DNA from: Tholera decimalis
Taxonomy: Eukaryota > Arthropoda > Insecta > Lepidoptera > Noctuidae
Direction: 5' to 3'
Assembly: GCA_943138885.2 (NCBI GenBank)
Contig: OW964562.2
Coordinates: 20,163,839-20,227,838, forward strand
DNA length: 64,000 nt
A model generated the notes under the pieces. It ran no database searches. It was not told the origin of the DNA and saw only the letters and a program-made list of their open reading frames with translations. Below, in pieces: positions 1 through 12,511 of this stretch; position 1 is the stretch's first letter; every line of letters starts with the position of its first letter. The translations under genes were made by a program, and so were the position numbers.

Positions 1-454
1 AGGAACAATGTATTTGAAACTACAGGCATTGTGACATTTTATGGTGGTCGTAAACATACCGACGTGTTGTGTCGCGGTGTTTTGAACTTTACATCTATAC
101 TTATCTCTACCAATATAGTTATAAATATTAAAAATTCAATAAATTCTTTATTGCCAAATAAGGTACCTACATATTTAAAATTGAAATTCCGTGGCTCCTG
201 AATTAGTTGTAAACTGTATGACAGGAGCCAGTGCATTCCCTTAAGTGCCGTACAAATAACAAACTGGCAGTTATGCAAATAAATTAAAACAAAAACAATA
301 AACAAAAAAGAACACATAATTATTTTAAAAAAAATTACATTAAAACATACATACATTTTCCATTTCGGATTAGTTGTATTTGTATGTAAAATTAAATTAA
401 AGTTGCGATACTAGACACAGAGATAGGTCATAGTTCGAATTTTTTTTATAGTTG
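1..454. other. AT-rich unassigned DNA
   Basis: I see no coding signal or repeat family here. The open frames present are short, AT-driven and show no recognisable domain. Confidence 0.5.
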
Positions 455-980
455 ATAGGCTTACGTTTGACCATAATCTCACCTGATGTTAAGCGATGAT
501 GTAGTCGAAGATGAAGCACGCTTGCCTAGAAGTAACCTATTCACTCTTGATTTGAAGACTCCCAAGTTATAACTATCAGGAAACAGACTCCGGCAGGGAA
601 TTCCACTCCTTAGCCGTACGCACAATGAAAGTATTCCCAAAACGTTTCGTGCGTATGGGTGGGATGTCCACCATGTGACGATGGCGCATCGCCGTTTGTC
701 TTGTAGTCAGATGATGGAACGGGCTTGGTGGAATAAGACTGTGAAATTCCATCGCACACTCCTCGAAATGTAACTGATAGAAAACTGATAGGCTTTCAAC
801 ATGTCGCCGATGTTCTAGGCTCTGAAGCCTTGTCTCGACCAGTTTCTCGTTGCCGATGAGCCTTTTGGCCCGTTTCTCTATAGACTCAAGTGCATCAAGC
901 TGGTATTTGGCAGATCCGTCCCAGAGATGAGAGCAGTACTCCATACACGACCGAACTTGCGCTTAATAGAGGTTGAGTAG
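455..980 (-). pseudogene. LINE 3' end: reverse transcriptase C-terminus plus 3'UTR
   Basis: The minus-strand frame at 576-944 carries the conserved C-terminal tail of insect non-LTR reverse transcriptases: EYCSHLWDGS, an IEKRAKRLIG-like stretch, a histidine/arginine-rich block, and TFIVRTAKEWNSLPES near the end. The 455-575 flank (CCTGATGTTAAGCGATGATG type) is the matching 3'UTR and recurs at 15800-15970. There is no fingers/palm domain, so this is a 5'-truncated dead copy. A similar C-terminus lies at 38420-38640. I cannot fix the clade from this much sequence. Confidence 0.8.
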
Positions 981-1324
981 CAGAATTAGCATAAAAAACG
1001 TATCCTTTACTTAGGGATAATCTCCACAACTGTGAAGTCATTACACGCACATAATATACAGTATTGTAGAATATTGAATAAAAAGTGCTACTTTTGTTTA
1101 AACCTTTTATTTGTACGTTTGCTCAGTCACCATTACAAGTACATAACATAGATAATTCTTTTACAGACGTGAGACGCATAGACTCAAAACACATACGTTC
1201 TACAATTTACTTGAATGGCAGTGTTGCCAATACAAACTTACTAACTTATAACATATTACATTGTTTCCAACAAGTATAATTTAAAGCATAGGTATATTGT
1301 GAGTTATTTGTTAGTTAGTAGTTT
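961..1324. other. Unassigned spacer
   Basis: AT-rich, with no coding or repeat signal I can support. Confidence 0.45.
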
Positions 1325-1800
1325 TTTAACCGACTTCTAAAAAAGGAGGAGGTTCTCAATTCGGATGTATGTTTGTTTTTTTTTATGTTTGATCGGGCAT
1401 AACTCCTTCGCTTGCAAACCGAATTGAAAAATTCTTTTTTGTTGAAAAGTATATACTTTCCAAATGGTCCCATGAAAATTTTATCGAAATCGAACAAGCC
1501 GTTTCTGAAAAATCAACAAAAGTCTAAAAAAAATATTTACGTTGATGATCTTTTCGTTTACTCTGCATTGCGTTTTTTGTTCGCGCATAACTGCGTCATG
1601 TACGAACCGATTTAGAAAATTCATTGACCCACTAAAAAGCGCGAAAATAAAAACTTTTTTTGCAAAAAAATAAAACCGACTTCAATATCAAAACACTACA
1701 AAGCCAAAAATAATTTTAATTTCGGAAGGCGGTGTGAAAAAAAAAAAGAAAATACAAAACCAATAACACCGACTACCGAAATTAAAATTATTTTAGGCAG
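1325..1800 (+). repeat. ACCGACTTC-family repeat, copy 1
   Basis: It starts with the TTTTTAACCGACTTCTAAAA boundary followed by AAGGAGGAGGTTCTCAATTC. It carries the CATAACTCC and GTCCCATGAAAATTTTATCG blocks also found near 11742-11900. It ends in a second ACCGACTTC followed by an inverted pair: AATTTTAATTTCGG near 1717 and CCGAAATTAAAATT near 1778. Related copies lie at 3085-3140, 11742-12510, 12512-13077, 19118-19440 and 22934-23243. I believe it is a non-autonomous lepidopteran DNA element; the superfamily is not resolved. Confidence 0.7.
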
Positions 1801-2316
1801 GCTACTGCAACTTCAAGGCGAAAAAAATTGTATGGTTTTTGAGGGGTAAATAATGGTAGATTTTGCTGTCTCACCTGTTCCGTGCGCTTTCTCTTTCTTT
1901 CATGACAGTCAGCTATATTATATGTTTACTTGTCGTGTGTCTTGTAGTATTTTGTAAGTTTGTGCTTATTATTTTCTGGCAGTTAGTTACGGTTAATTTT
2001 TTATCTTAATTTGTTACAAGTGTGATCTTGTTCAGTAAACATAATTGTACCATAATGCCACCTAATAGCCGATTTATAACTTGTGAAGTATCGTACTTGT
2101 GAAGTCGTAAAGGTAATGAAAAAAGGAAGTTTATAGCAAAATTTCCATTAGATGAGGCTCGATAAGTATTGAATTAGATATTTGATTCTATATTTTATTT
2201 AAAACATAGTACTAAAAGGCTTAATCGATCATTTAATTTTCAATTTTATTTTGTGATAGTGATGTGCTGTAACGCAAATGGTTCTTATCAATTATCGATA
2301 AATGTTGTGTCTGTTT
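1801..2316. other. Unassigned spacer
   Basis: AT-rich sequence with no supported feature. Confidence 0.4.
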
Positions 2317-2370
2317 GTAATTGTTTATAAACAATGTTAATTTTTATTAACATTGTTTATAAACAATTAC
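2317..2370. repeat. Perfect 24-bp inverted repeat (hairpin)
   Basis: Arms 2317-2340 and 2347-2370 are exact reverse complements separated by 6 T/A bases. The arm core TTGTTTATAAACAA is itself palindromic. No run of T on the scale of a transcription terminator follows. Confidence 0.9.
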
Positions 2371-2510
2371 TTTTGCGAGAGGCATTAAATGAAACCGCAT
2401 TTGCGTTATGTATAATTTTCAGGCAACACATCAAAAATCAGATCACTAGTTTAGTCACAGGACATTTTTGAAGTTTTTTCTTAGTTAAAACACAAAGTAT
2501 CTTCCCGAGC
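2371..2510. repeat. Two-copy interspersed repeat, copy 1
   Basis: The string GCGAGAGGCATTAAATGAAA and the following CAACACA..CAAAAATCAGATCA and TTTTTGAAGTTTTTT blocks recur with small changes at 46786-46890. The element type is unknown. The hairpin at 2317-2370 abuts it and may belong to it. Confidence 0.65.
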
Positions 2511-3084
2511 ACCTGACTGTAGAGGGTGCGTCGCATATCATATAAAGTTATTTGGTATATCATCATTTCAATAACGTTGCAGTTAATGATTATCAAATAC
2601 AAGAATAAAGTGGACATGGTCACTGACGTTCTGACGACGGAGCTCCATCGAATGAAATATGAAATGTTTATGACCGCTATGTGTTTGCGTACAGAAGAAG
2701 ATCGGGATTAAATTACTGCAATCATTGACATAATTATATTATTTAGTCTAATAATCTGTAGTAGTTTTATAATTAAGAATATACTGGATTTCTTAAAAAC
2801 TACAATCCTTGCTTTATTTCAACACAAATCCTTTCATAAATTTGAAAAGTTAAAAGAAAGCCCGTTACCGACCTGTATACTTTATCGATATCGATAAAGA
2901 AGTTCTACCATTGCTCAGCACTATTTAGACTGATAGGTTGGTAGTACTGTTGTATGACGTCTTGTTCCCCGTGTATGTTCGTTCAGTTGGTATTGAAGTG
3001 AACTTTTACCTGTTTTTATTTTTTTAGTACTAAGTCCCGTCTCTTAAACATAGTGTATTACATACTCTTTGATTTTAGGCTTTG

Positions 3085-3140
3085 TAGTGTTTTGATATGG
3101 AAGTCGGTTTTATTTTTTGCAAAAAAGTTTTTATTTTTTA
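3085..3140 (-). repeat. ACCGACTTC-family fragment
   Basis: GCTTTGTAGTGTTTTGATAT followed by GGAAGTCGGTTTTATTTTTT is the reverse complement of the end of the copy at 1325-1800. Confidence 0.7.
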
Positions 3141-4470
3141 AAGGAAACATTGTTTACTCCGATCGACTCGGTCGCCGTACAAGCTACAAGAGTCAATTGT
3201 ACGATATGATTGTACTGGACATAACTTGCATATTTATTTATTCACAAGGCAATTACAACGGGCTATAATGAAATTATAATTTTATTATACACAATAATTT
3301 GAAATATTCAGTATATTCCAAATTATTTCTTCGAACACGATTTTTCAAAACTCATTTCTAATCAAAATAATATCCAGATTCAGATGATTTAACCACGTTA
3401 CATTACATATGACATCATCTACATGTCTCTTAAAATACGCGACCAAGCTTATATCTAAATGTAAAATTTTTATATGTTTAATAACACAAAAAGTTTTCAG
3501 AAGTTATGACGGGGAACGAAAAAGTTTTCCTACGTGTTATGAATTTTGTATGAATGAATGTGTTTGAAGAATAAAGACAAAAATATTCGCGTTCCACTCC
3601 AACATGTCTAATTCGGTTTTGTTTATTTGTTCAGAGCTATCTGAAGTTAGTTGCTCGTGTGCTTGTTGTACTGAAATTTGTTGTAGTTAGCAAATGAGTG
3701 TTTCCTAGAAGAGAATTGTTTCATATATACTAAGAATTTCACACTAAAAATACTTACATAACTACACAAGCGCAGTGAAAAGTAAACATTTTTTAATAAT
3801 TGTGATAGACAATACAGTTAACCACCACTTCTACCTATCCTATCTTCATTTTCTCCGATATTTCATCTAGGAAAGACTAAACGGGTAGTTCCAGCGAGGA
3901 CAGTTTATACGAATGGTGCTATTACGATCGGATCACCCAAGTTTAACCGAATTGGCGACGTGATACCGCAGATCTATTCGATATTAGTGCTGGGCCCCGC
4001 CGAACGCGGTTTCGATAACTGCTTATTACGCTACCCAGTTAATTTTACGCAATTAAGTAGCGTATGTAAATAAGACTTACATGATTAAAACCTGTGATGA
4101 AGATTGAAGCATCGATTGACATTGGAAATAAAACTTTAAATAAATCTTTCTTTGAAACCGCAAATACCGAAATTGGAATTGGAAGCGACGATAGCAATTT
4201 CAAAAATAAAGCAATAACTTACGTTGTTTGTGCTCAGTAGTTGGTTTTTCATGAATTCAAATGTTGATTCTCAATTATTTTCATTATCCTGCGCTTTTTA
4301 ATTTAACTGTAAGTCCCCAATCAAATTTAAGCAATAAAGCTTACGCAATTACGTAACAAACAGCAGTGTGCGCCGAACCACTCACAGTGTAGTATTCTGT
4401 AGTTAATCGTCCCGTAAACTATGATAAAGAAATTGTAATTTTACTATAAAATGACATCTATGGAAATACG
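3141..4470. other. Unassigned spacer
   Basis: About 1.3 kb of AT-rich DNA with no domain-bearing frame or repeat I recognise. Confidence 0.4.
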
Positions 4471-4550
4471 GTTGATCTTCGAGGTTAAGCAACGCTTACC
4501 GAGGTCGATCTTTGGATGGGTGATGGTGGATGATGCCGTAGTTGGTCTCG
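4471..4550 (+). repeat. 5S rRNA-derived repeat fragment
   Basis: The stretch reads GGTTAAGCAACGCTTACCGA followed by GGTCGATCTTTGGATGGGTG. This matches the internal-promoter half of 5S rRNA (GTTAAGCAACGT... then ..CTTGGATGGGTGACC). The rest of a 5S gene is missing, so it is a SINE-like derivative, not a functional 5S gene. Reverse-oriented relatives lie at 17460-17680, 24690-24900 and 33145-33640. Confidence 0.65.
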
Positions 4551-6315
4551 GTTCTGATTTGTACATCGTTAACAATGGTTACGGGTAGTCAAAACCCAGA
4601 AAATCTGACACTGGTCTTAACCCCTCAAGTGTCAACGGTACACCGTTTGTACATAACGTCACGGCTCGCATTGGACGATGTATTTTACGTTTATGTTGCA
4701 AGTAACACGATGTGGCTGTATTATTCGACTAATCGATTCATACTTGACTGGTTTTAGCAACATTTTAAAAGGAACACCACTAAAAGGAACGAAAAAAATG
4801 GTTACAAAATGCATCTGTGGTTTTTGTTGTGACGCCGCAGACTTTTTTTATTGTGTTATCTAATAGTTTTTATTACTTTAAACATTGCCTACACAGTATT
4901 GTATTGTGGTGTTTTTTTTTTTTTCGTGAATATGTGTTTTTTCGTGTCTTCGAATGTGAGTGAAAATTATAAAAGTGAAAACATATCACATCACTGCGAG
5001 ATAAGGTCAGTTTGATTTGCTTATTGAATGATATAAATAGTTAGATAAACTCATAACGAAGCCAGGAAGGTATAATATACAACGTGTAACGGAAACCCCA
5101 TATCTATCCAAAAGGACTGAAGACAACATCTGGTATGGAGTCTCTATGCACAGTTTCAGCATAAAATAACTGACTCAAAGAATTGATACCAAATTATTGG
5201 TTTCATATATTTGTTGAATACCAATCATAACAAACGTGTCACAGCACTACGAGAGTCAATAACTATCCACGTCACTTGCCAATAACACGATAATTCTTTT
5301 CGTTCTGCTTAATTTGAAAAAATCGGTCTCTGGTATCAGTGTATTGGAATTTGTAATAAGTTCTACACACGTAGACTTAGGATTACAAAACCCTTGCCAT
5401 ATCGTTTGTTGTCATCCAAAGAAGCTATGCACTTGGTATGTATATACCCTTTAAATTACACGTTGTATACCATGATAATGGCCATAGATTGCAGATTTAT
5501 ATTTTTTTCTGTCCTAATCTCTCATAAGTCCTACCCAAAAATCAAAAAGTACATTAAACATGAGACACTCGAGGGGTTAATAAGGAGTATGGTGTTACCT
5601 AGCTACTGAGTTCGGAATTCAGATAGGCACTCACACCATGGAAAATACTAGAACTAGGCTGCATTTGGTTAGACTGGAAGACGATCCAAGTATAGTTGTG
5701 AAAAGGCTAAGCAGATGATAACTGCTCAATAGTTAGAGGTAATAGTTTTCATAGTAACTTGGTGAGAAACAACAACGTTTTGAATATATTTCACATTCCC
5801 GTTGGGCACATGGTCACAATATGGCTAACAAAATTAAAAACACTTTAAGGCAACTGCAACAAAGAAAAATGTTTACACAACCTTTTTATGGTTAATATCT
5901 TAAACAGAAAGGATTTTCCAGAATTTATTCTTTACCTTTTTTAGAGTCATCAATTTCTATTAACGAGGCAAACTTATAGCTTCGCAACATCTATACCTCA
6001 AAACCAGAATCATGAACGGTCATTGGTAAACTATTCTATTTCCTTCGTTTGGCACGGACCTTAAAATACATCTTAGATCTACAAAATAACCCATCTGCAG
6101 TTTAAATGATTTTTATCTTAGATTATAAACTGGGAAGAGTAGTAAGAGAAAAAGCGACACAAATTGGACCGCTAATTTTATTTCATTATTTATTAAAACC
6201 ACTACCATATCACGTAAATTTTCCATTTAGGAAACAAATATTGATCGCTCGTTTTATGTGCATGTCAAATGCAGCGTACACAGAATTAAAAGATGATCGG
6301 TTTTGTGCTTAAAAT
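4551..6315. other. Unassigned spacer
   Basis: The frames at 4542-4757 and 5394-5609 have no recognisable motif and look fortuitous. I see no repeat family. Confidence 0.4.
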
Positions 6316-6877
6316 GTGTATAACGTGAAGAAATGTGAGTACATGGTCTTTGGGGTCGCCGGTAAGTATACAGATTATTCACCTAACTTTACCCTAAATG
6401 GCTTGAGCATAAGAAGAGTAAAACAATTCAAATATCTGGGACATATGCTTACCGACGACCTGAAAGACATTGTGGATATTGAGAGGGAGCGCAGGGCTTT
6501 GGCGGTCTGCGGTAATATGTTGGCTCGTAGATTCGCCCGCTGTATGGACCAGGTAAAAATAACGCTTTTCAAAGCGTATTGTCAGGGTCTATACACGGGT
6601 GGTCTGTGGATCAACTACACCAAAAGGTCGCTAGATGTCCTGCGCGTCCAGTACAACAATATGTTTAGAATGCTCTTGAGACTGCCCCGGTTCTGTAGTG
6701 CGTCAGAGATGTTTACGCAGAACCGTACCTACTGATGGCTTCCACGCAGTTGTGCAGAAGAAAATAGCGTCTGTGGCTGTTAGAACCCGGGCCGGGGGCA
6801 ACAGCATTCTAAAAACAGTAACTGAGAATGTGTTTTCCCCTTTTATGAGGCATTTTGTAGAGAAGATGACCGGTTGA
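6316..6877 (+). pseudogene. LINE reverse transcriptase C-terminal fragment
   Basis: The frame at 6316-6735 has the post-YADD thumb region of non-LTR reverse transcriptases: KCEYMVFG, FKYLGHMLTDDL, ERERRALAVCGNMLARRFAR, ITLFKAYCQGLYTGGLW and LLRLPRFCSASEMF. A +1 shift at 6733-6736 then continues the same protein (DGFHAVVQKKIASVAVRTRA and onwards) to a stop at 6875-6877. The palm with the catalytic aspartates is absent, so the copy is 5'-truncated and frameshifted. The family is widespread in insect genomes. Confidence 0.85.
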
Positions 6878-9611
6878 GAAACTGGTTTCGTCTTCTTTAC
6901 AAAGTGACTCATACCCATATAATACCCAAAATATTTTCCTAATTTATGTATATACTAACACTAGGTATAAGGTACTTTACTAAAACTACGGATCTCTGTT
7001 ATCTGATTATTTGAAATAAATTAAATTTAAAATTAACTATTCTAAAAATATCACTTAATAAATATATGTATAGTTAAAATACTATTTTCTGCACGCGGTA
7101 TTACCGAAGTATTCTAGGACTCTGCGTAGACACTCGGATGATAGCCGCGAGGAGACTGACTTCTCGGAATATGGAGACGTTAGTCCGAAATAGGTAGTAT
7201 TCAGGGGATGCGGAGGTAAATTTGAATTAAAATTTAAAATTTTGATGATAACATCGATATATAAGAAATATATTAAATGACTACTACGTCATAAATTGGA
7301 CCACCACTAGGAACACATTTGGTGGTTGACTTGGATTGATTTGAAAATGGCATCACTGAATGATACACTACTGCTTGCTTTTGCATCGGTCGTGTTGCTT
7401 TTGCTGTATTTTATTAAATTATTATTTCGCGTGATCTGTGCTTAAGATGTAGGTGACTAAGTTATACATAAGCTCAGCTCGTCAAAGATATTGATTTACT
7501 GATGAAAAAAGTATACATTTTATCCCATGTGCATAATATTGAGATCTATAGTAAGCTTATCATAAGGTTTTGACATTCGGATTTCGAATATTAGTATCAA
7601 ACATATAATTAGTAATGTGATGCATTATGTTCGAATTAAGAAACAAAAATTGTGGGTACCTGTACCTACTCCCAGAAGAATAGTTACAACATTAGTCAAA
7701 AATAAGAAGCCTAGAGGTAAAGAGCGCGCTCTCAATTTCGTAATGCAGACAATCTCTCACTAGTCAGTTTTGATTTCTTTTAAATATTTTAGTGATAAAG
7801 TTTTCATGCTTAAATAACGAAAGAATGTGTATTTTTGTTCAGTCCCCGAACTAAGAAAATAATACTTTCTTCAAGCATTAAATGTACTCGTACTCCTCAT
7901 TCTTTTTAGTATATTTTACAAAATTGCACACCCTCATAAACGACAGCTATTTTACATGCATTCTGCCTTGAGTGGTTTGCACTCAAGGAAGTATGTAAGT
8001 ATAATGATAATTTCTACGACTGTTATGTGTTATGCAATTGATGTGCTTAATAATGCTGGGGTCGGCTTCTTAGCTGGATAACATAACATTAGTTTTGCCA
8101 CTATCGGATAGTGGAAATACTGATGTCAGATTTACTGCCGCTGGATATATTCAAATTAAAAAATAAAACTCCAAGCACTAAGCTTATCAGAAATTTCGCT
8201 TACATGCTTTCACTTTGCTACACTAAATGGCCGTTGTAGCTTGCATTGTAAACTACAGGTCATGGGTCGCCATTTTAATTAAAATATTCAAACCAGAGGT
8301 TGTTAGACGTATTTTGAATACAGAATACAAGTTCATAAAGTTTAATTAAGCAGTGTACACGCAATGATCCAGGTTTATCGTGTTACAACGAGATTAATTT
8401 AAGGCTACTGCACACGACGTTACAGTTGGTCGATTTGACGTCTAGACGCATGAACGGTTTAATTTGTGTATTGTGTCACCTTTGAATCCTTCATCCTAAC
8501 ATTATGGAAACAGACGCTCTGGTGATTGCTATACAAAATAGCATTGAAAAAATTCAATTAACAGAGCTCACTATTACAGAAATTAGTCATTTGCTTACGA
8601 ACAAAATCACAGATAAAAACAACAAAAAATAGAACCTTTCAAACATACGAATTTGCAGGTAAATTGCCTCAATTAAATTAAGCTAATGGAAACCAGGATA
8701 ACATAATACTCAAAGCGGGTAGCAAAATGCATACACTTAGATAATAAATCTAATTAGTTGCCGGCAGAAACATGCTGGTCAAAAGAGAAAAGAGCTATTT
8801 AGCAAATTGTAGCACGTCACATTTCCATCCTTGCTCCACCCGACGTTGCCCTTGGGGCACTCAACTATCCTGAAAATTTTAATTACGCACAAACATGTCT
8901 ACCAACCAAGAGTTGACTTAGGCACGCAATTTTATTTGCGAAATATCTCAAATATGTCTTTTTTTTTACTTAATTGGATCCTCAAGACTTTTATAACAAT
9001 TTCTCTTTAGTCAAAAAATTATTTTGCGGTTCGTATATACATAGTACTTACGTTTCAGACCTGGGTCAACGAAATACAACTTCTAATCGCATAACGTATG
9101 AATGAAAAGATTCTTAGTATACAACCGTTTTCATTGTAGGTTTCCTCGACATTTCCATAAAGCGTCATTTTATTAATCTTAGGTCAAGGATATTGCGGTA
9201 TTTCCTCGAGAGCAGCCTTACGATTCAGAGGATAACGGACATTGTTATGTTAAGAAGGGTAAACGGTTACGAGTTCAAAAATACAACGACTCGCGTATCT
9301 TAAGTTTTACGAGGAGCTTTATGGTTGAATACAACATAGTCTTAAACGAAAAATTTCAGCGCGGCATATTTATTTCTGAATTTGTATGAAGTCCACATTT
9401 ATTAATGCGGGAGATGACACATCGTGGATTGAAATAAACACATTAAATATAGAACTGAATCAAAACATTAATATCGCGAAACTGATTTGAGAAACCCACG
9501 GACTCCACAGTATGATTTTAATGTGACATGCGGCAGTGTATATTTCGGATCGATATTTCAATTTTGGTGCTTTCGAACTATTTGCTGACAGTATATTTCG
9601 GTGCATTCCAG
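6878..9611. other. SK: Unassigned DNA upstream of the first SK exon
   Basis: AT-rich, with no repeat family or coding domain that I recognise. It could hold regulatory DNA or part of an intron if further 5' exons lie outside the window, but nothing in the sequence proves a promoter. Confidence 0.4.
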
Positions 9612-9817
9612 CTGCGGAAGCCGGTGTCGACGCTCTCGATCCCGGGCGCGATGAAGCCGTACTCGGGGGGAGGGAGGGACGCGGGAGGCGAAGAAGCCGG
9701 CGTCGCACTAGTCGGCGTGCACAGCGAGTACCCGCGCTTTGGCGAAGAACGAGCGCTTGGCGGCGGCACGTACAAGGGCGGGGGGACAGCCAAGCACAAA
9801 CCCAATATAGGATATAG
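9612..9817 (+). CDS. SK: SK channel exon 1 of this window (cytoplasmic N-terminal tail)
   Basis: It codes for residues 1-69 of the joined frame. The acceptor TTCGGTGCATTCCAG precedes LRKPVSTLSIPGAMKPYSGG, and the donor GTTAGT at 9818 leaves phase 2, which the exon at 25023 completes as AGG (Arg). The end, KHKPNIGYR, is the junction that leads into the channel core in insect SK proteins. The middle is Gly/Glu-rich and GC-rich, unlike the AT-rich surroundings. An in-frame ATG at 9654, or one at 9528 if the acceptor is not used, could start a short isoform. Otherwise the true N-terminus lies upstream of the window. Confidence 0.85.
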
Positions 9818-10740
9818 GTTAGTGTCCAATGCTCTAGCTGTAATTGGAGTGAATGTGCGTGATGTTTTTATATTGAGTTAAATTGTACCTGACTTCAAGT
9901 GTTCAGTCAGACGTGATAGGGATGAGTCGTCGTCGCCTGGATATTGCATTATCCTTTTTAGCACGAATTGTGTTTTCGCAATGAGATTTGCTTCCAATTC
10001 TGAAGGTGTACCAATGGGATTGATTCAGTATGTATGTGCCATTGAATTTCTAATGAATAAAATAGTTTAATATGATATGCAATTGATATTTATTTTACAT
10101 AGAAAATATTTAATTTTTGCATAAATTACTTCTCTAAATAAAGTATTCAATAATATATTCTCCAATACCGAAATAATAAATTTGAAAGAAAGTCTTAAAA
10201 ACGCGACGTTTTCAACACATGTAGTGTTTTCAAAAGTCGATCAATGAAATGATAATGAAGAAAGAAGTTGGCACTCCAGCATAATTGGAGAGCGTCTTTG
10301 TAAGATCACACAATGCTGAGCTATCCATTCTGCCACGTGGATTCGTGTTTACCTTGGAAACTAAAAACATAAGCAGTCTTTTTTATATTTGACGTTTTAA
10401 ATTGTTACCATATTTCCATAAGCTTAGTAATAGTGTGCGAACAAATTACTTCTATTCTAATAAAGAAGTAGATTGATGACCAATTTGCTGTAAAATGGAT
10501 AGTTTTTTAGGTTTATGTTGCTTACATTTTTATCACATAAGTTTCTTAAGGGAACTCTTTAAAATAGCCACTTAGTTAATCCACAACTAAGTATAGAGCT
10601 ATAACGTTTTAATGTCATGTAATAGGGACGAGTTTTTAATCAACCAAACAAAATGCCCAGCCTCTGGTAAATCCTTATTGAAATACCAAATTATTAGGTG
10701 CAGGCAGCAGTGATTTATTAAAAAAAAAACTAGCAATGTG

Positions 10741-10880
10741 GATAAAATTCACATTACTAGCAATCTTGTTAACCCCTCGAACTAAGCAAAATATAATTGT
10801 GTCTGGAAGGGGTTCTCACTTCTCAGCAATAGTGTAGTGGGTGGGTTCGAACCTGCGACCGCTCGATTACTCGGGCTATT
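10741..10880 (-). repeat. tRNA-derived SINE, copy 1
   Basis: The left end AATTCACATTACTAGCAATC is shared with 36918 and 53913. The right end holds GGGTTCGAACCTGCGACCGC, a B-box-like tRNA segment on the minus strand. So the pol III head lies at the right end, and the tail runs leftward into AGTAATGTGAATT. Confidence 0.7.
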
Positions 10881-11741
10881 GGCGCTTATGATTAAAACGA
10901 AAGTTTAAATGTTGTGTAAATACTTGCCAATTATATTCACGTTTCCTCTTCGATTCAGAGCTCAAAATTCACAACCCAATTGAATTCGAAACGCAAATTA
11001 AAATCATGTAGTTTCACTATCATTTGATGCTCAGTACTCAGTAAAATAACAGACGTGACTTAAAAATTCAATTCGTTTTTGGCGCGCGTTCGACTAAATA
11101 ACGATGACACGTTTCGTGTTCTTCACTTGTTTTTAGCACAGTTACATACGTATTGAATTGGTTTTTAAAACAGAAAATAAAACGTGTTTGCAACATGCTT
11201 ACATGTATCAAAAAGGTTTTTTTCATGATGTCTGACTTGGAGACTGCTTTGTAACTGGCGTATATTTTTAAAGAGGTTTTTTTATTAAAAAAGTCACTCA
11301 AAGTTATTAAAAAAATTCGTAATACAAGTCAGTGTCAAAATGGAGACATTAGAGGCGTTTTCTAACTAACATAGGAAAGCCGGGATAGCCAGTGTTATAA
11401 ACGCCCCGATTTTAATTACTAAGTATATTTACATGCGCAGATGAATCGCTTGCTATTTTATGTATCTATTGATATATATATGATAGTTGGTTTAATAACT
11501 AACTATCACTTAATGGACTATACTACCTCAAAGGGCTTAGCATGGATTAATTTTAGGTACTAAGTATGTTTGTCGAAAACACGATTCCATAAAATTTTCT
11601 TGACAGAAATAAAATCCAAAGTTACCTCCAAACCGAACAATAAACAGCTGGTATTTAAAAATAACTTCAAATTAGATAATAAAACTTTGCATATTAATTG
11701 AACTAACTATAAAGTAGGTCTTATGTTATTTACTTTTTTAA
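10881..11741. other. Unassigned spacer in SK intron 1
   Basis: No supported feature. The minus-strand frame at 11068-11301 is low-complexity and unrecognised. Confidence 0.4.
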
Positions 11742-12510
11742 CAGACTTCTAAAAAAGGAGGAGGTTCTTAATTCGGTAGTTTCTATTTTTTTTTGTGTTT
11801 GTTCGGGCATAACTCCGTCGCTTGGCAACTGATTTGAAAAATTCTTTTTTTGTTGGAAAGGGTATACTTTCCAAAAAGTCCCATGAAAATTTTATCGAAA
11901 CTGGACAAGCCGTTTCTGAAAAATCAACAAAAAACTAAAAAAAATCTACATTGACGGTCTTTTCGTTTACTCTGCATTGCGTTTTTTATTCGCGCATGTC
12001 TCCGTCATTTACGGACCGATTTGGAAAATTATTTTTTTTTTGTTCCAAAGCCAAAGTTCCAAAAAGACCAATTGGAAAGCATTGCCAATTAGTCCCATAG
12101 TCACCAAGTCGGGATCTGATGATGGAATCTTGGCGAAATCGAGGCAACTTTTAAAATTTTATAGAAAACGAAAAGCGATTTTGGTATTTTCTAAAACAAG
12201 TGAAGCATTTGCGTTCAATAAGAACCATTCTATTCTTCTATCAGATCTGATGATGAATCCAAGAGACAGGCACCGGAACTCCATAACAAGACAATGTATC
12301 TTAGCTGTGTTTGGGCTTGTTGGAATTGTAATGGTATGCACTTTCTAGGTGTACCACGAATATAAAAAGAAATAGAATCGTTTTTAATTCTCAGTTTCAG
12401 TTCGACGCCGTTTTCTCATACGAGAAGTATATTTACTAGCGCTACCCATATTTTATAAGATTAAAAATATGTCACTAAAAATTAACAAATAAAAAAATTT
12501 TTGCAAATAA
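11742..12510 (+). repeat. ACCGACTTC-family repeat, long copy
   Basis: It begins TTTTAACAGACTTCTAAAAA with the same GGAGGAGGTTCTTAATTCGG block as 1325. It includes a TCTGATGATGGAATCTTGGC block shared with 19260 and a TCTGATGATGAATCC block related to the tandem repeat at 35272. The open frame at 11977-12348 is part of the repeat and shows no protein motif. Confidence 0.7.
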
Positions 12511-12511
12511 A

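Noticed and set aside
4471..4550. A functional 5S rRNA gene
   Set aside because: Only the internal-promoter half is similar. The 5' half, terminator and full length are missing.
9460..9829. Minus-strand frames across SK exon 1
   Set aside because: Shadows of the GC-rich exon. Only the + frame ends in the conserved KHKPNIGYR at a phase-correct donor.
10820..10870. A tRNA gene on the minus strand
   Set aside because: A B-box-like word is present, but no cloverleaf stems or anticodon arm can be drawn. It belongs to a SINE found three more times.
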